From Mycolicibacterium madagascariense (GTDB taxonomy: Bacteria > Actinomycetota > Actinomycetes > Mycobacteriales > Mycobacteriaceae), in NCBI RefSeq assembly GCF_010729665.1, contig NZ_AP022610.1:1302001-1366000 (forward strand): DNA of 64,000 nucleotides. Reading direction: 5' to 3'. A program made the position numbers and the translations under genes. Shown piece by piece: positions 21,253 to 30,634 of this stretch (position 1 is its first letter; every line of letters begins with the position of its first letter). The notes beneath the pieces are model-generated. The model did no database searches. It was given only the letters and a program-made list of their open reading frames with translations, and was not told the origin of the DNA.

Positions 21253-21711
21253 ATGTCCATTGCCTCCACCGCACACCACCACCACCTGCACCCCGATCCT
21301 GCGTTGCTCGAGCACGCCCAGCAGCGGGCGACGAACGTGCAGAATCGCGTCGCCGACAAGATCACCACGTTCGCCGGCTCGATGGCGTTCGTCTATTTGC
21401 ACATCGTCTGGTTCGTCGTCTGGATCGTGACGGGCACGATCTTCGGCTTCGACGCCTACCCCTTCGGTCTCCTGACGATGATCGTGTCGCTGGAGGCGAT
21501 CTTCCTGTCGACGTTCGTGATGATCAGCCAGAACAGGGCCGACGCCAAGCGTCAGGTCATCGCCGATCACCAGTGGCAGCTGGTGCAGGAGGAGGACAAG
21601 CAGAATTGCCAGCTCCTCGCGTTGTCGCAGCAGATCCTGGAGCTGACGACCGCCGTGCACCAGTACATGAGTGCCAACCCCAACGCGTCCACCCCTGCCA
21701 GCAAGGGTTGA
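21253..21711 (+). CDS. DUF1003 family membrane protein
   Basis: A 152-residue protein with two closely spaced transmembrane helices (about 45-65 and 76-95) separated by GFDAYPFGLLT, the usual DUF1003 layout. A histidine run follows the N-terminus (HHHHLHPD), and the C-terminal part is predicted to be helical and soluble. The family has no assigned function. TACGGT lies five bases before the ATG. The gene sits between choD and guaA on the same strand. Confidence 0.85.
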   Translation: MSIASTAHHHHLHPDPALLEHAQQRATNVQNRVADKITTFAGSMAFVYLHIVWFVVWIVTGTIFGFDAYPFGLLTMIVSLEAIFLSTFVMISQNRADAKRQVIADHQWQLVQEEDKQNCQLLALSQQILELTTAVHQYMSANPNASTPASKG

Positions 21712-21737
21712 CCGCGTCGCGCCACTAGACTGGGCCA

Positions 21738-23309
<1,572 letters not shown>

Positions 23310-23316
23310 CTCGCGG

Positions 23317-24219
23317 TCAGAGGTCCTCGGCCTTGTCGATGAGGTCGCCGAGGATCTGACTGACCGAGGACTCGATCGTCGATTCGATCGAGAACGCCAG
23401 CGTCGCCGACACTGCGGCCAGGGCCTGCGTCCGGAACCGCACCAGCATCGTAATGAGTTCTGCCACTTCGGTATCCGGCGGCAGCGCCGCTCCCGGGTTG
23501 ATCCGGGTGAGGACGTGCTCGACGCCCGCGCGGACCAGGATCCCGCTGATCTCGTCGATGAGCGGGGCGGTCTGCTCGTGGATGTCGATGAGGGTGTCGG
23601 TGGTGACGCCGAACTGGCGGATCTCGTTGAACGCCTCGATCAGCTTGGGGCGCACTACCGTCGCCTCGTCGCCGTCGACGGTGATGACGCCGAGGCCGAC
23701 CATGCGGTCGAAGCCGGCGTCGTCGTCGACGAGTCGCTTGGCATCGGCGAGCGGCATCCGGTGCGGCTTCTCCGAGGCCCAGCTGCCCGCGATCGCCGAC
23801 TCGAGGCCCAGCATGTCGCCGAGGTCCTTGCCCTCTTCCCACGCGCTGAGCATTTCGTGCACGTGCGCGATGTTGTAGCCACGGTCGAGCATCGAGGTGA
23901 TGAGTCGCAGCCGGGTCAGATGGGTGTCGTTGAACAGCGCGATGCGGCCGACCCGCAGCGGCGGGTGGAGCAGGCCGCGATCGCGGTAGACCCGAATGTT
24001 GCGCGTCGTCGTGCCGGCCAGCCGCGCCAGTTCCTCGATGCGGTACTCACCGGACGCCTCGACGCCGTGCGGCTGCACGGCGGCGTCGAAGAGTTGCGAC
24101 ACCGCGTTCTCGATGACGTCGCGCGAACCGCGTCGAATCTGTCGCGGCGCACGACGCAGCCCCGTGAGGATCGTCGAGATCGCGCCCGCTTGCTGCCGCG
24201 GCTGCCTGGCCGGCGGCAT
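23317..24219 (-). CDS. MerR-family transcriptional regulator
   Basis: A 300-residue regulator. The winged helix-turn-helix (about 60-125) has the MerR features YRIEELARLAGTTTRNIRVYRDRGLL and RLRLITSMLDRGYNIAHV. The long C-terminal part (about 140-300) is helical, with no metal-binding cysteines, and probably senses a ligand or mediates dimerisation. The ATG at 24219 lies one base beyond the stop of the monooxygenase gene. It is the last gene of the lipase-SDR-ferritin-monooxygenase unit and is its best candidate regulator. A longer start at 24282 inside the monooxygenase gene is possible. Confidence 0.82.
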   Translation of the reverse strand: MPPARQPRQQAGAISTILTGLRRAPRQIRRGSRDVIENAVSQLFDAAVQPHGVEASGEYRIEELARLAGTTTRNIRVYRDRGLLHPPLRVGRIALFNDTHLTRLRLITSMLDRGYNIAHVHEMLSAWEEGKDLGDMLGLESAIAGSWASEKPHRMPLADAKRLVDDDAGFDRMVGLGVITVDGDEATVVRPKLIEAFNEIRQFGVTTDTLIDIHEQTAPLIDEISGILVRAGVEHVLTRINPGAALPPDTEVAELITMLVRFRTQALAAVSATLAFSIESTIESSVSQILGDLIDKAEDL

Positions 24220-24220
24220 G

Positions 24221-25714
24221 TCAGGCTGACGAACGGGAGCCCACGGCGGCGGCCGCGTGCCGTGCCTGGGCGACGTAGTCACCCAACTGGAAGTCGCGCA
24301 TCTGTCGAAGATACTGCGTCGCGAAGCCCGGGTACATCGAGGCGTTGAATCCGTCAGCGGTCAGATACCAGCTGTTGCAGCCGCTCATCCACGTCGTCTT
24401 GGTCAGGCGCTTCTGCAGCTGCTCGTTGTGCCGCCGCTGCACGTCGTCGCGGACGTCGAGGTAGCGCAAGTCGTTGCGCAGGATCGTGGTGATGCCCGCG
24501 ACGGCGTAGTCGATCTGCCCCTCCACGAACACCAGCAGCGAGTTGTGACCCGGGCCGGAGTTGGGCCCGGTCATGAAGAACAGGTTGGGGTAGCCGCTGG
24601 CGTTGATGCTCTTGTATGCCTGCGCGCCGCGGGTCCACTCGGCGGCCAGCGACCGGCCCCCGAGTCCGGTCACCGGGTATGGCGGTCCGGTCAGGTGCAC
24701 GTCGTACCCGGTGGCGAAGACGACGGCGTCCAGGTGGTGCTCCACCCCGTCGCAGGTGCGAATGCCGACCGGGCTCATCGCCGCGATCGGCCAGTCGATG
24801 AGCTTGCAGTTGTCCCGCTGCAGTGCCGGGTAGTAGTCGCTGGACACCAGCATGCGCTTGCAGCCGGGGGTGAAGTCCGGGGTCAGCTGCCTGCGCAGCC
24901 ACGGGTCCTTCACCTGCCGCTTGAGGTGGGCCTTGCCGAGGCGGGCGACCACCGAGCTGAGCGGAGACTTCCACACCAGCGCCGTCGCGCTGGCCTCGTG
25001 ACCCCAGAACAGGGCTTGGCGGGCAAGTCGTTGCACGGCAGGCACTTTGGCGAACAGCTCCTGCGCGCGCGCCGGCGTGGCGACGTCGAGTCTCGGGATG
25101 ACCCAGCCCGGGGTGCGCTGAAAGACCTTGACGAACGCGGCCTGCTTGACCAGTTCGGGGACGATCTGCACGGCGCTGGCCCCGGTGCCGATGACGGCGA
25201 CCCGCTTGCCGGTGAAGTCGTAGTCGTGATCCCAGTCGGCGCTGTGGATCTTGTGACCCTCGTAGGTGTCGATGCCGCGGATGTCGGGCCACGCGTGATC
25301 GGTCAGCGGCCCCGAGGCGAGGACGACGGTGCGGGCGCGGTAGGACCGTCGTCCGGTGGTCGACACGTCCCACACGCCGTCGGTCTCGTCGAAGGCCAGG
25401 CCATTCACCTCGACGCCGAAGTCGATCCGGCGCCGCAGGTCGAAGCGGTCCACCATGTCCTCGATGTGCTGGCGGATCTCGTCGGCGGGGGAGTAGGCCC
25501 GCGACCACGTCGGGTTCGCCACGAAGGAGAACGAGTACAGCAGCGACGGAATGTCGCACGCCGCACCGGGATACGTGTTGTCACGCCAGGTGCCCCCGAC
25601 GCGCTGGTCGCGTTCGACGATGACGACGTCGTCGACGCCCGCCTCGGTCAGCTTGATCGCGGTGCCGATGCCGCTGAAGCCGGCGCCGACGATGAGGGTG
25701 TCGTAGGTGTGCAC
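24221..25714 (-). CDS. FAD-dependent (Baeyer-Villiger-type) monooxygenase
   Basis: A 497-residue flavin monooxygenase. The FAD motif is IVGAGFSGIGTAIKL at the N-terminus, the NADPH motif is VIGTGASAVQIVPEL, and between them the fingerprint YEGHKIHSADWD fits the FxGxxxHxxxW pattern of Baeyer-Villiger enzymes. It resembles EthA and MymA of M. tuberculosis, which oxidise ketones or thioamide drugs. Here it follows genes for a lipase, an SDR and a ferritin-like protein, a set similar to the mymA operon (monooxygenase, LipR, SDR). A role in turning a secondary alcohol into an ester that is then hydrolysed is plausible but inferred. Confidence 0.88.
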   Translation of the reverse strand: MHTYDTLIVGAGFSGIGTAIKLTEAGVDDVVIVERDQRVGGTWRDNTYPGAACDIPSLLYSFSFVANPTWSRAYSPADEIRQHIEDMVDRFDLRRRIDFGVEVNGLAFDETDGVWDVSTTGRRSYRARTVVLASGPLTDHAWPDIRGIDTYEGHKIHSADWDHDYDFTGKRVAVIGTGASAVQIVPELVKQAAFVKVFQRTPGWVIPRLDVATPARAQELFAKVPAVQRLARQALFWGHEASATALVWKSPLSSVVARLGKAHLKRQVKDPWLRRQLTPDFTPGCKRMLVSSDYYPALQRDNCKLIDWPIAAMSPVGIRTCDGVEHHLDAVVFATGYDVHLTGPPYPVTGLGGRSLAAEWTRGAQAYKSINASGYPNLFFMTGPNSGPGHNSLLVFVEGQIDYAVAGITTILRNDLRYLDVRDDVQRRHNEQLQKRLTKTTWMSGCNSWYLTADGFNASMYPGFATQYLRQMRDFQLGDYVAQARHAAAAVGSRSSA

Positions 25715-25715
25715 G

Positions 25716-26636
25716 TCAGGCCGCCGGCTCGTGGGTGAGTTCCTTGAACCACGACGGGATGGGCTTCAGCAGCCGCCTCGGGTAGCGGTCGGAGGCCCAC
25801 ACCATCGGGTTGGCGATCCAGTGGTACGGGTTGTCGGGCTTGACCACCATGCGCGCGTGCAGCTTCAGCATCTGATAAGTCGGTACGCGCCAGGTGTATT
25901 CGGCACGCCCGCCGAGCTCCTTGAAGCGCATCATGGCCTTGTACAGACGCTCGGGCTCCAACCCCATGTCCACGATGTTGTTGCGCATCCGGTTGAGCAG
26001 CGGGACGTACATGATCATCCCGATGATCAGACCCGGCGTGGCCAGGCCGCCGACGAAGTCGACCGCCAACTTGCGGGCCTTGGCGTGGCCGATCATGTTC
26101 AGCACCTCGAAGTCCACGGCGATGTGCCGCGACTCGTCGTTGTTGATCTTCTCGAACACCTGATGGCACACCGGATCGTCGACCTCGTCGAGCAGGAACT
26201 TCAGCAGCGCACCGTCCAGCGCCACCTCCAGCATCGGGATGACGGTGCCGAGCACCGACAGCGACATGTCGTCGGAGTACTTGTCGAGCCATTCGATCGC
26301 GAGCCGGATGTTGACGTTGGGTTCGGGCATCTCGCCGCCCTCGAGCATGCCCCAGCGCTTCATCAGTGCGAGTTCGGCATTGGCGTGGCGCTGCTCCTCG
26401 GCGTGGAAGTAGCGGTAGATCTCCGCCAGCGTGGGCGTCGGCGCCTTCTTGGCCAGCGCGGCGAAGCCTCGCGCTCCGACGTTCTCGATCCAGCACAGGT
26501 CGGCCATGAAGGCCTTCAGCTTGGGCCGGAACTCGTCGCTGATCGTCTCGGCTCCGGGTGCGTCCCAGTCGATGTCGGCCAGCGCCCACTGGCGGTCCTT
26601 GATCTTGGCGAGCATTGCATCCATGTCGATTGCCAT
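25716..26636 (-). CDS. Ferritin-like, probable di-iron protein
   Basis: A 306-residue helical protein. Two ExxH motifs are visible, HAEEQRHANAE near residue 86 and NNDESRHIAVDFE near 170, and additional acidic residues lie on neighbouring helices, the arrangement expected for a di-iron centre of the ferritin-like superfamily. A hydrophobic segment PGLIIGMIMYVPLL near 200 suggests membrane association. It lies one base upstream of the monooxygenase gene and nine bases after the SDR gene, so all are cotranscribed. Its reaction is unknown; hydroxylase or desaturase chemistry would fit the cluster. Confidence 0.7.
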   Translation of the reverse strand: MAIDMDAMLAKIKDRQWALADIDWDAPGAETISDEFRPKLKAFMADLCWIENVGARGFAALAKKAPTPTLAEIYRYFHAEEQRHANAELALMKRWGMLEGGEMPEPNVNIRLAIEWLDKYSDDMSLSVLGTVIPMLEVALDGALLKFLLDEVDDPVCHQVFEKINNDESRHIAVDFEVLNMIGHAKARKLAVDFVGGLATPGLIIGMIMYVPLLNRMRNNIVDMGLEPERLYKAMMRFKELGGRAEYTWRVPTYQMLKLHARMVVKPDNPYHWIANPMVWASDRYPRRLLKPIPSWFKELTHEPAA

Positions 26637-26645
26637 TGCAGTCTC

Positions 26646-27479
26646 CTAGTTCGTGACGCGGTTGGTCAGACCCGCGGCGCGGGTGTACACGGTGGGGGTC
26701 AATCGTTTGATGCCCCAACCGATTCGGGCATCGGGCTGCGGCATGCAGTACAGCCCGCCGCGGTCGTTGGTGTCCAGGCAGGTGCGCGCGACGCGTTCCG
26801 GTGAGAACCCGGTCCAGCGCATGAGTCGGTCGGCGAGCTGCGTGGAGCGCGCCGAGATGCGGCCGGCCTCCACGATGTTCGTCTTGACGAACGTCGGACA
26901 GAGCACCGTGACGGTGATACCGGTGCCCGACAGCTCGGCGGCGAGCGTCTCCGACAGGGACAGCACGCCCGCCTTGCTGACGTTGTAGGCGGCCATCCCC
27001 GGTGCGGCGCCGAACGCCGCGGCCGACGCGACGTTGATGATGCCTGCGGGTCGGCCCGCCTCGCGAAGGATCGGAGTGAAGACCTGGCAGCCGTGGATCG
27101 GTCCCCACAGGTTGATGCCGAGGACCCAACTCCAGTCGTCGGGATCGATCTCGCCGATCGGTGCACCGCCCGCGCCGACACCGGCGTTGTTGATCACCAG
27201 CGTCGGCGCTCCGCCGAGCCAGGATTGGGCCTCCTTCGCGAGCTGCGCGACGTCGTCGAGCCGCGAGACGTCGCACCGCACGGACGTCGCCTGCCCACCC
27301 GCCGCCGTGATGGCGTCCGCCGTGGCACGTGACGACCCCTCGTCGACGTCACTGCACACGACCCGCCCGCCGCGGCGGGCCAGTTCGGTGGCGAACGCGG
27401 CGCCGATGCCGCTGCCCGCACCGGTGATGACGGCGGCCGCGCCATGGCTGCGCTTCGGCGCAGAACCGAACGGCCTCAT
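26646..27479 (-). CDS. Short-chain dehydrogenase/reductase
   Basis: A 277-residue classical SDR with the cofactor motif ITGAGSGIGAAFA, NNAG in the middle and the catalytic YxxxK as YNVSK; the serine lies in NVASAAAFG. It resembles SadH (Rv3085) of the mymA operon by type and context. The ATG at 27479 overlaps the stop of the lipase gene by four bases; the longer open frame upstream is a shadow of the lipase. It likely oxidises an alcohol or reduces the ketone handled by the neighbouring monooxygenase. Confidence 0.88.
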   Translation of the reverse strand: MRPFGSAPKRSHGAAAVITGAGSGIGAAFATELARRGGRVVCSDVDEGSSRATADAITAAGGQATSVRCDVSRLDDVAQLAKEAQSWLGGAPTLVINNAGVGAGGAPIGEIDPDDWSWVLGINLWGPIHGCQVFTPILREAGRPAGIINVASAAAFGAAPGMAAYNVSKAGVLSLSETLAAELSGTGITVTVLCPTFVKTNIVEAGRISARSTQLADRLMRWTGFSPERVARTCLDTNDRGGLYCMPQPDARIGWGIKRLTPTVYTRAAGLTNRVTN

Positions 27480-28597
27480 CCCGCGGCCTGAATGCCGTTG
27501 TCTCGCAGCGACTCTGCGACGAATGCCGCGACCTGCCGCATGGCGGGCGCCGCTTCGGGGGTGAGTCTGGGCAGTGCCTGGAACACGTGCACCTGGTCCG
27601 GCCAGACCTGCAGTTCGACGGTGCCGCCCGCGGCGGCGATGTCGGCGGCGAGCTTGCGGGCGTCGCCCACCAGCATCTCCCCGCCGCCGGCCTGCACCAG
27701 CGTCGGCGGCAGCCGTCGTCCGCCCGCGACGTCGAGGGTCAGCCGCGGATGACTGACATCGGTTCCCGCGCAATACAATTCGACGAGACGCTGGGCGTCG
27801 GAGGCCCGGATCGCCGGATCGCGGCGCAGTTCCTCACGGGTGCGGGCGAGCCCGAACGTCAGGTCGATCAGTGGCGAGAACACGGCCAGTCCCGCGGGGT
27901 GTGCGACGTCGGGTTGCAGCAGCAGATCGACGGCCAAGTGGCCCCCGGCGGAGTCGCCGACGATGACGATGTCTGCGGGGTCGTATCCCTTCTCGGTGCG
28001 CAGCCAGTCCCAGCCCGTGCGCACGTCGACCGCCGCGGTCGGGAAGCGGTAGCGGGGCGCCAGGCGGTAGTCCACGCAGAACACGGGCAGTCCGGTGAGG
28101 CGCGACAGCCAGGCGGTCAGCCTGCGGTGCGTGCGCGGTGAGCACAGGGCGAAGCCGCTGCCGTGCACGAAGTAGATGCATTGGCCGGCTCCACCAATTC
28201 CCCGGTCGCTTCGCTCCTGCCCGCTGGCTCCACCGATTCCCCGGTCGCTTCGCTCCTGCCCGCCGACTCCACCGATTCCCCGGTCGCTTCGCTCCTGCCC
28301 GCTGGCCCCACCAATTCCCCGGTCGCTTCGCTCCTGCCCGCCGGCCCCGCCCCGGACCCACTCACCGACGACCCGCCCGCCGCCGCGCAGCCGGACGTCG
28401 ACCTTCTCCACCTCGGTGCCGGCGAGGGAGGGTCCGAAGGAGTCCATGATGCGCGCGACGATGCGCCGCGACGTCCACAGCCCCCAGGTGCGTTCCGGCG
28501 GTAGCACCGCGCTGAGCTGTCGCAGGGTCAGTCCGCTCACCGCGGCGGCGCTCCGGGATCGCAGGGATCCGCGGGCGGGCATCGTGTCGATGGTCAC
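27476..28597 (-). CDS. Hormone-sensitive-lipase-type esterase with tandem-repeat insertion
   Basis: A 373-residue alpha/beta hydrolase. The oxyanion motif is FVHGSGF (the family usually has HGGG), the nucleophile is in GDSAGGHL, and WPDQVHVFQ holds the catalytic histidine. Immediately before the HGSG strand the protein carries four 13-residue repeats with core GQERSDRGIGGAS, coded by a 39-base tandem repeat. This lies in the cap region and would form a long flexible loop. The GTG at 28597 is six bases after the -10 box TGTACT; an ATG at 28582 is an alternative. First gene of the five-gene unit. Confidence 0.83.
   Translation of the reverse strand: MTIDTMPARGSLRSRSAAAVSGLTLRQLSAVLPPERTWGLWTSRRIVARIMDSFGPSLAGTEVEKVDVRLRGGGRVVGEWVRGGAGGQERSDRGIGGASGQERSDRGIGGVGGQERSDRGIGGASGQERSDRGIGGAGQCIYFVHGSGFALCSPRTHRRLTAWLSRLTGLPVFCVDYRLAPRYRFPTAAVDVRTGWDWLRTEKGYDPADIVIVGDSAGGHLAVDLLLQPDVAHPAGLAVFSPLIDLTFGLARTREELRRDPAIRASDAQRLVELYCAGTDVSHPRLTLDVAGGRRLPPTLVQAGGGEMLVGDARKLAADIAAAGGTVELQVWPDQVHVFQALPRLTPEAAPAMRQVAAFVAESLRDNGIQAAG
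28187..28342. repeat. Four 39-base tandem repeats inside the lipase gene
   Basis: Units start at 28187, 28226, 28265 and 28304, each with the core CCCCGGTCGCTTCGCTCCTG and a variable GGCTCCACCAATT-type part. The period is a multiple of three, so the frame is kept. On the coding strand the core GGAGCGAAGCGACCGG reads QERSDRG. Confidence 0.95.
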
Positions 28598-28603
28598 AAC
28601 TGC

Positions 28604-28640
28604 AGTACAGCAGCGATTGGTGACATTTGTCAATGTCACC
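28604..28640 (-). promoter_or_regulatory. Promoter and operator of the lipase-monooxygenase operon
   Basis: On the minus strand TTGACA (28633-28628) is separated by 18 bases from TGTACT (28609-28604), which ends six bases before the GTG at 28597. A perfect 9-base inverted repeat, GGTGACATT-TGTC-AATGTCACC (28619-28640), covers the -35 box. A repressor bound there would block the polymerase. The adjacent MerR protein is the nearest candidate, although this repeat spacing is more typical of TetR or GntR dimers. Confidence 0.65.
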
Positions 28641-28697
28641 ATTCAGCTGTGCGCGGTCCAGCTCACACCCGTTCTTCCCGCGAGCAGGGCGCGGGAC

Positions 28698-29417
28698 TCA
28701 GCGCTGGGGGTCGCCGCGCCAGCTGAAGCTGTTGACGTATTTGCCCATGTCGAGGGCCAGCTGCAGGCCGGCCGCGGACGGTTTGCCGGAGCCGAAGTCC
28801 GGCCCGAAGGCGTGGAAGGGTCCCACCGCGCCGGCCACCAGGGCGAGGTCGTGCTTGATCGCCACCATGACCACCAGCCGCATCCGCGTGTACTTGGCGT
28901 TCGAGCCCTGCGGCCAGAAGTCGGCGACGAGGCCGTAGCCCGGTTGGTAGCCGACCATCGCATTGGGGATCTCGTAGGCGGTCTTGGTGTCGGGGAACGT
29001 CGCCTTGATCAACTGGTCGGTGACCTGCTGGGGCGTGCGTCCGGCGGCCGGCTGGCTGAACAGCCGCATGGTCCCCTTGTCGCCCACCAGGAGGTCGGCG
29101 GTGACGCCGCTATCGCCGAGGGTGACCTTGTAGGCCGAACCGACCGCCGGGTAGGCGACCGTGAACGCCCCGTCGGGTGCGGTGTAGCGGGGGTTGATGG
29201 TGACGGGGTCGCCCACCGGGGGACGTCCGCAGTCGGGCGGGCAGACGTAGCGGGCCGACGGCGTCTCGACGGCTCCGGACAGCACGACGAGACCCGCCGC
29301 GACGAGGCCGATCGCCGCGACCCACACGACGAGCAGGCGTCGGTGGGAGGTCTTGGGAAGCGTTGGGACGGTGTAGGTTCCGGCGTGCGTCGAGTAACCC
29401 TGCGCGATCGTGGTCAC
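28698..29417 (-). CDS. Single-pass secreted or anchored protein of unknown function
   Basis: A 239-residue protein with one N-terminal transmembrane helix (VVWVAAIGLVAAGLVVL, about 31-47) and an extracytoplasmic domain. The start of that domain has a CPPDCG pair of cysteines; the rest is predicted to be mixed alpha/beta and has no recognised motif. The helix has no cleavage site or lipobox, so the protein is probably anchored. The ATG overlaps the stop of the zinc-ribbon membrane gene by four bases, tying it to the peptidase unit. It is a candidate partner or substrate of that system; no function is proposed. Confidence 0.72.
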   Translation of the reverse strand: MTTIAQGYSTHAGTYTVPTLPKTSHRRLLVVWVAAIGLVAAGLVVLSGAVETPSARYVCPPDCGRPPVGDPVTINPRYTAPDGAFTVAYPAVGSAYKVTLGDSGVTADLLVGDKGTMRLFSQPAAGRTPQQVTDQLIKATFPDTKTAYEIPNAMVGYQPGYGLVADFWPQGSNAKYTRMRLVVMVAIKHDLALVAGAVGPFHAFGPDFGSGKPSAAGLQLALDMGKYVNSFSWRGDPQR

Positions 29418-30634
29418 GGCGCGTCGGCCTCCGGTTCGTGGCGCACGGGCCGCAGCTCACGCCGCGACCGGCGCGATGACCGCGAGGCCGCCCTGGTGGC
29501 CGCGCCGCAGGCCACGCAGAAGGCCATGTCGGGCACGACGTTGTGGCAGTGCGGGCACAGAATGGGTTGATCGGACGCGATGTCGTCGTGATTCTCGTGC
29601 AGTAGCGCCAGGTGCAGGCCGACCCGCAGGGCGAGCAGCGCGCCGGCGGTGACGGTGAGATGCAGCACCAGCTGCAGGATCTGGGGCATCCGCGCGACGT
29701 CGACCAGGCCGAGCAATCCGTACATCGTCATGACGAGCAGGGCGAAGACGCTCAGCGTCACGCGGACGTAGTTGCGGTGCTGGTGCTTCTTGTTCTCCGG
29801 CCTGGCGAACCACAGCGCGCAGCCGATCAGTCCGCCGACCGCGGCCGCGGTCAGTGGTACGGCGACACCGCGGATGCCCGCTTCGACGACGAGGCCGCTC
29901 AGCGGCCGGTCCCTGGCGATCATGCCGCCGCTGAACTGGGGGGCGAGTCGCGTCATTTGCGCTGCGGCAGTGAACATCAGCGCGCCGAGGGCGCCAATGG
30001 CGAAGCCGTCGAGGGACTCCCGCTCGCCGGGGCGCACCAGACGCACCAGCACGGCGGGAACGAGCATGAGCACCAGACCCCCGATGGGAACGCCGAGACC
30101 GTCCCGGAGGATGCGGGATCCGGCGATGCCGACACCGATTCCGACGTCGTACTGCTGGGCGAGCATGGCACCGGTCAGCAGCACCCAGCCGACCCCGAGG
30201 CCGATGCCCAACCCGGCGGTCACGACCAGGACGCTGGTGGGGACGTCGTCGTAGACGTCGGACTCCTGCAGGTAGATGAGGAAGAGCAGCGGAAGGCCAA
30301 GTGCGGCAACGGTGATGATGGCGGCGGGCAGGCGGAACAGGGTCGCGGCGACCAGGGCGGCCAGCAGCACGCCGAGCCCCAGCAGGAACGGGACGCGCGA
30401 CTGGGTCGACAGGTGCGGGAACAGCGTGCTGACGATGTTCGGCCGCAGGAGATGCTCACCGGGGGAGGCGCTGTAGGCCTTCATCCGGAGCCAGTCCGGT
30501 CCCTGGGGCTGCTGGTGGTCCTTCAGGGGCAGCCCGCAGAGACCGCAGTATTCGCCGTCGGGTACCGGCACCCTGCACACCCGGCACTCGACCATGCCGG
30601 GTTCGAGGTCGTCGGTGTCGGAATCGGTGGTCAT
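29414..30634 (-). CDS. Multi-pass membrane protein flanked by two zinc ribbons
   Basis: A 406-residue protein. C17, C20, C30 and C33 form an N-terminal zinc ribbon, and CPHC and CVAC near residues 360-378 form a second one after the membrane part. Between them about eight hydrophobic helices can be counted (from about residue 80 to 350), an even number that would put both ribbons in the cytoplasm. The C-terminus is strongly basic (RSSRRSRRELR). No PrsW or rhomboid active-site motif was found. Start and stop overlap the neighbouring genes by four bases each, so it is translated with the S53 peptidase and the anchored protein. Confidence 0.75.
   Translation of the reverse strand: MTTDSDTDDLEPGMVECRVCRVPVPDGEYCGLCGLPLKDHQQPQGPDWLRMKAYSASPGEHLLRPNIVSTLFPHLSTQSRVPFLLGLGVLLAALVAATLFRLPAAIITVAALGLPLLFLIYLQESDVYDDVPTSVLVVTAGLGIGLGVGWVLLTGAMLAQQYDVGIGVGIAGSRILRDGLGVPIGGLVLMLVPAVLVRLVRPGERESLDGFAIGALGALMFTAAAQMTRLAPQFSGGMIARDRPLSGLVVEAGIRGVAVPLTAAAVGGLIGCALWFARPENKKHQHRNYVRVTLSVFALLVMTMYGLLGLVDVARMPQILQLVLHLTVTAGALLALRVGLHLALLHENHDDIASDQPILCPHCHNVVPDMAFCVACGAATRAASRSSRRSRRELRPVRHEPEADAP

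Noticed and set aside
28187..28342. CRISPR-like regularity of the 39-base units
   Set aside because: The units are contiguous with no unique spacers and stay in frame within a lipase gene; no cas genes are nearby.
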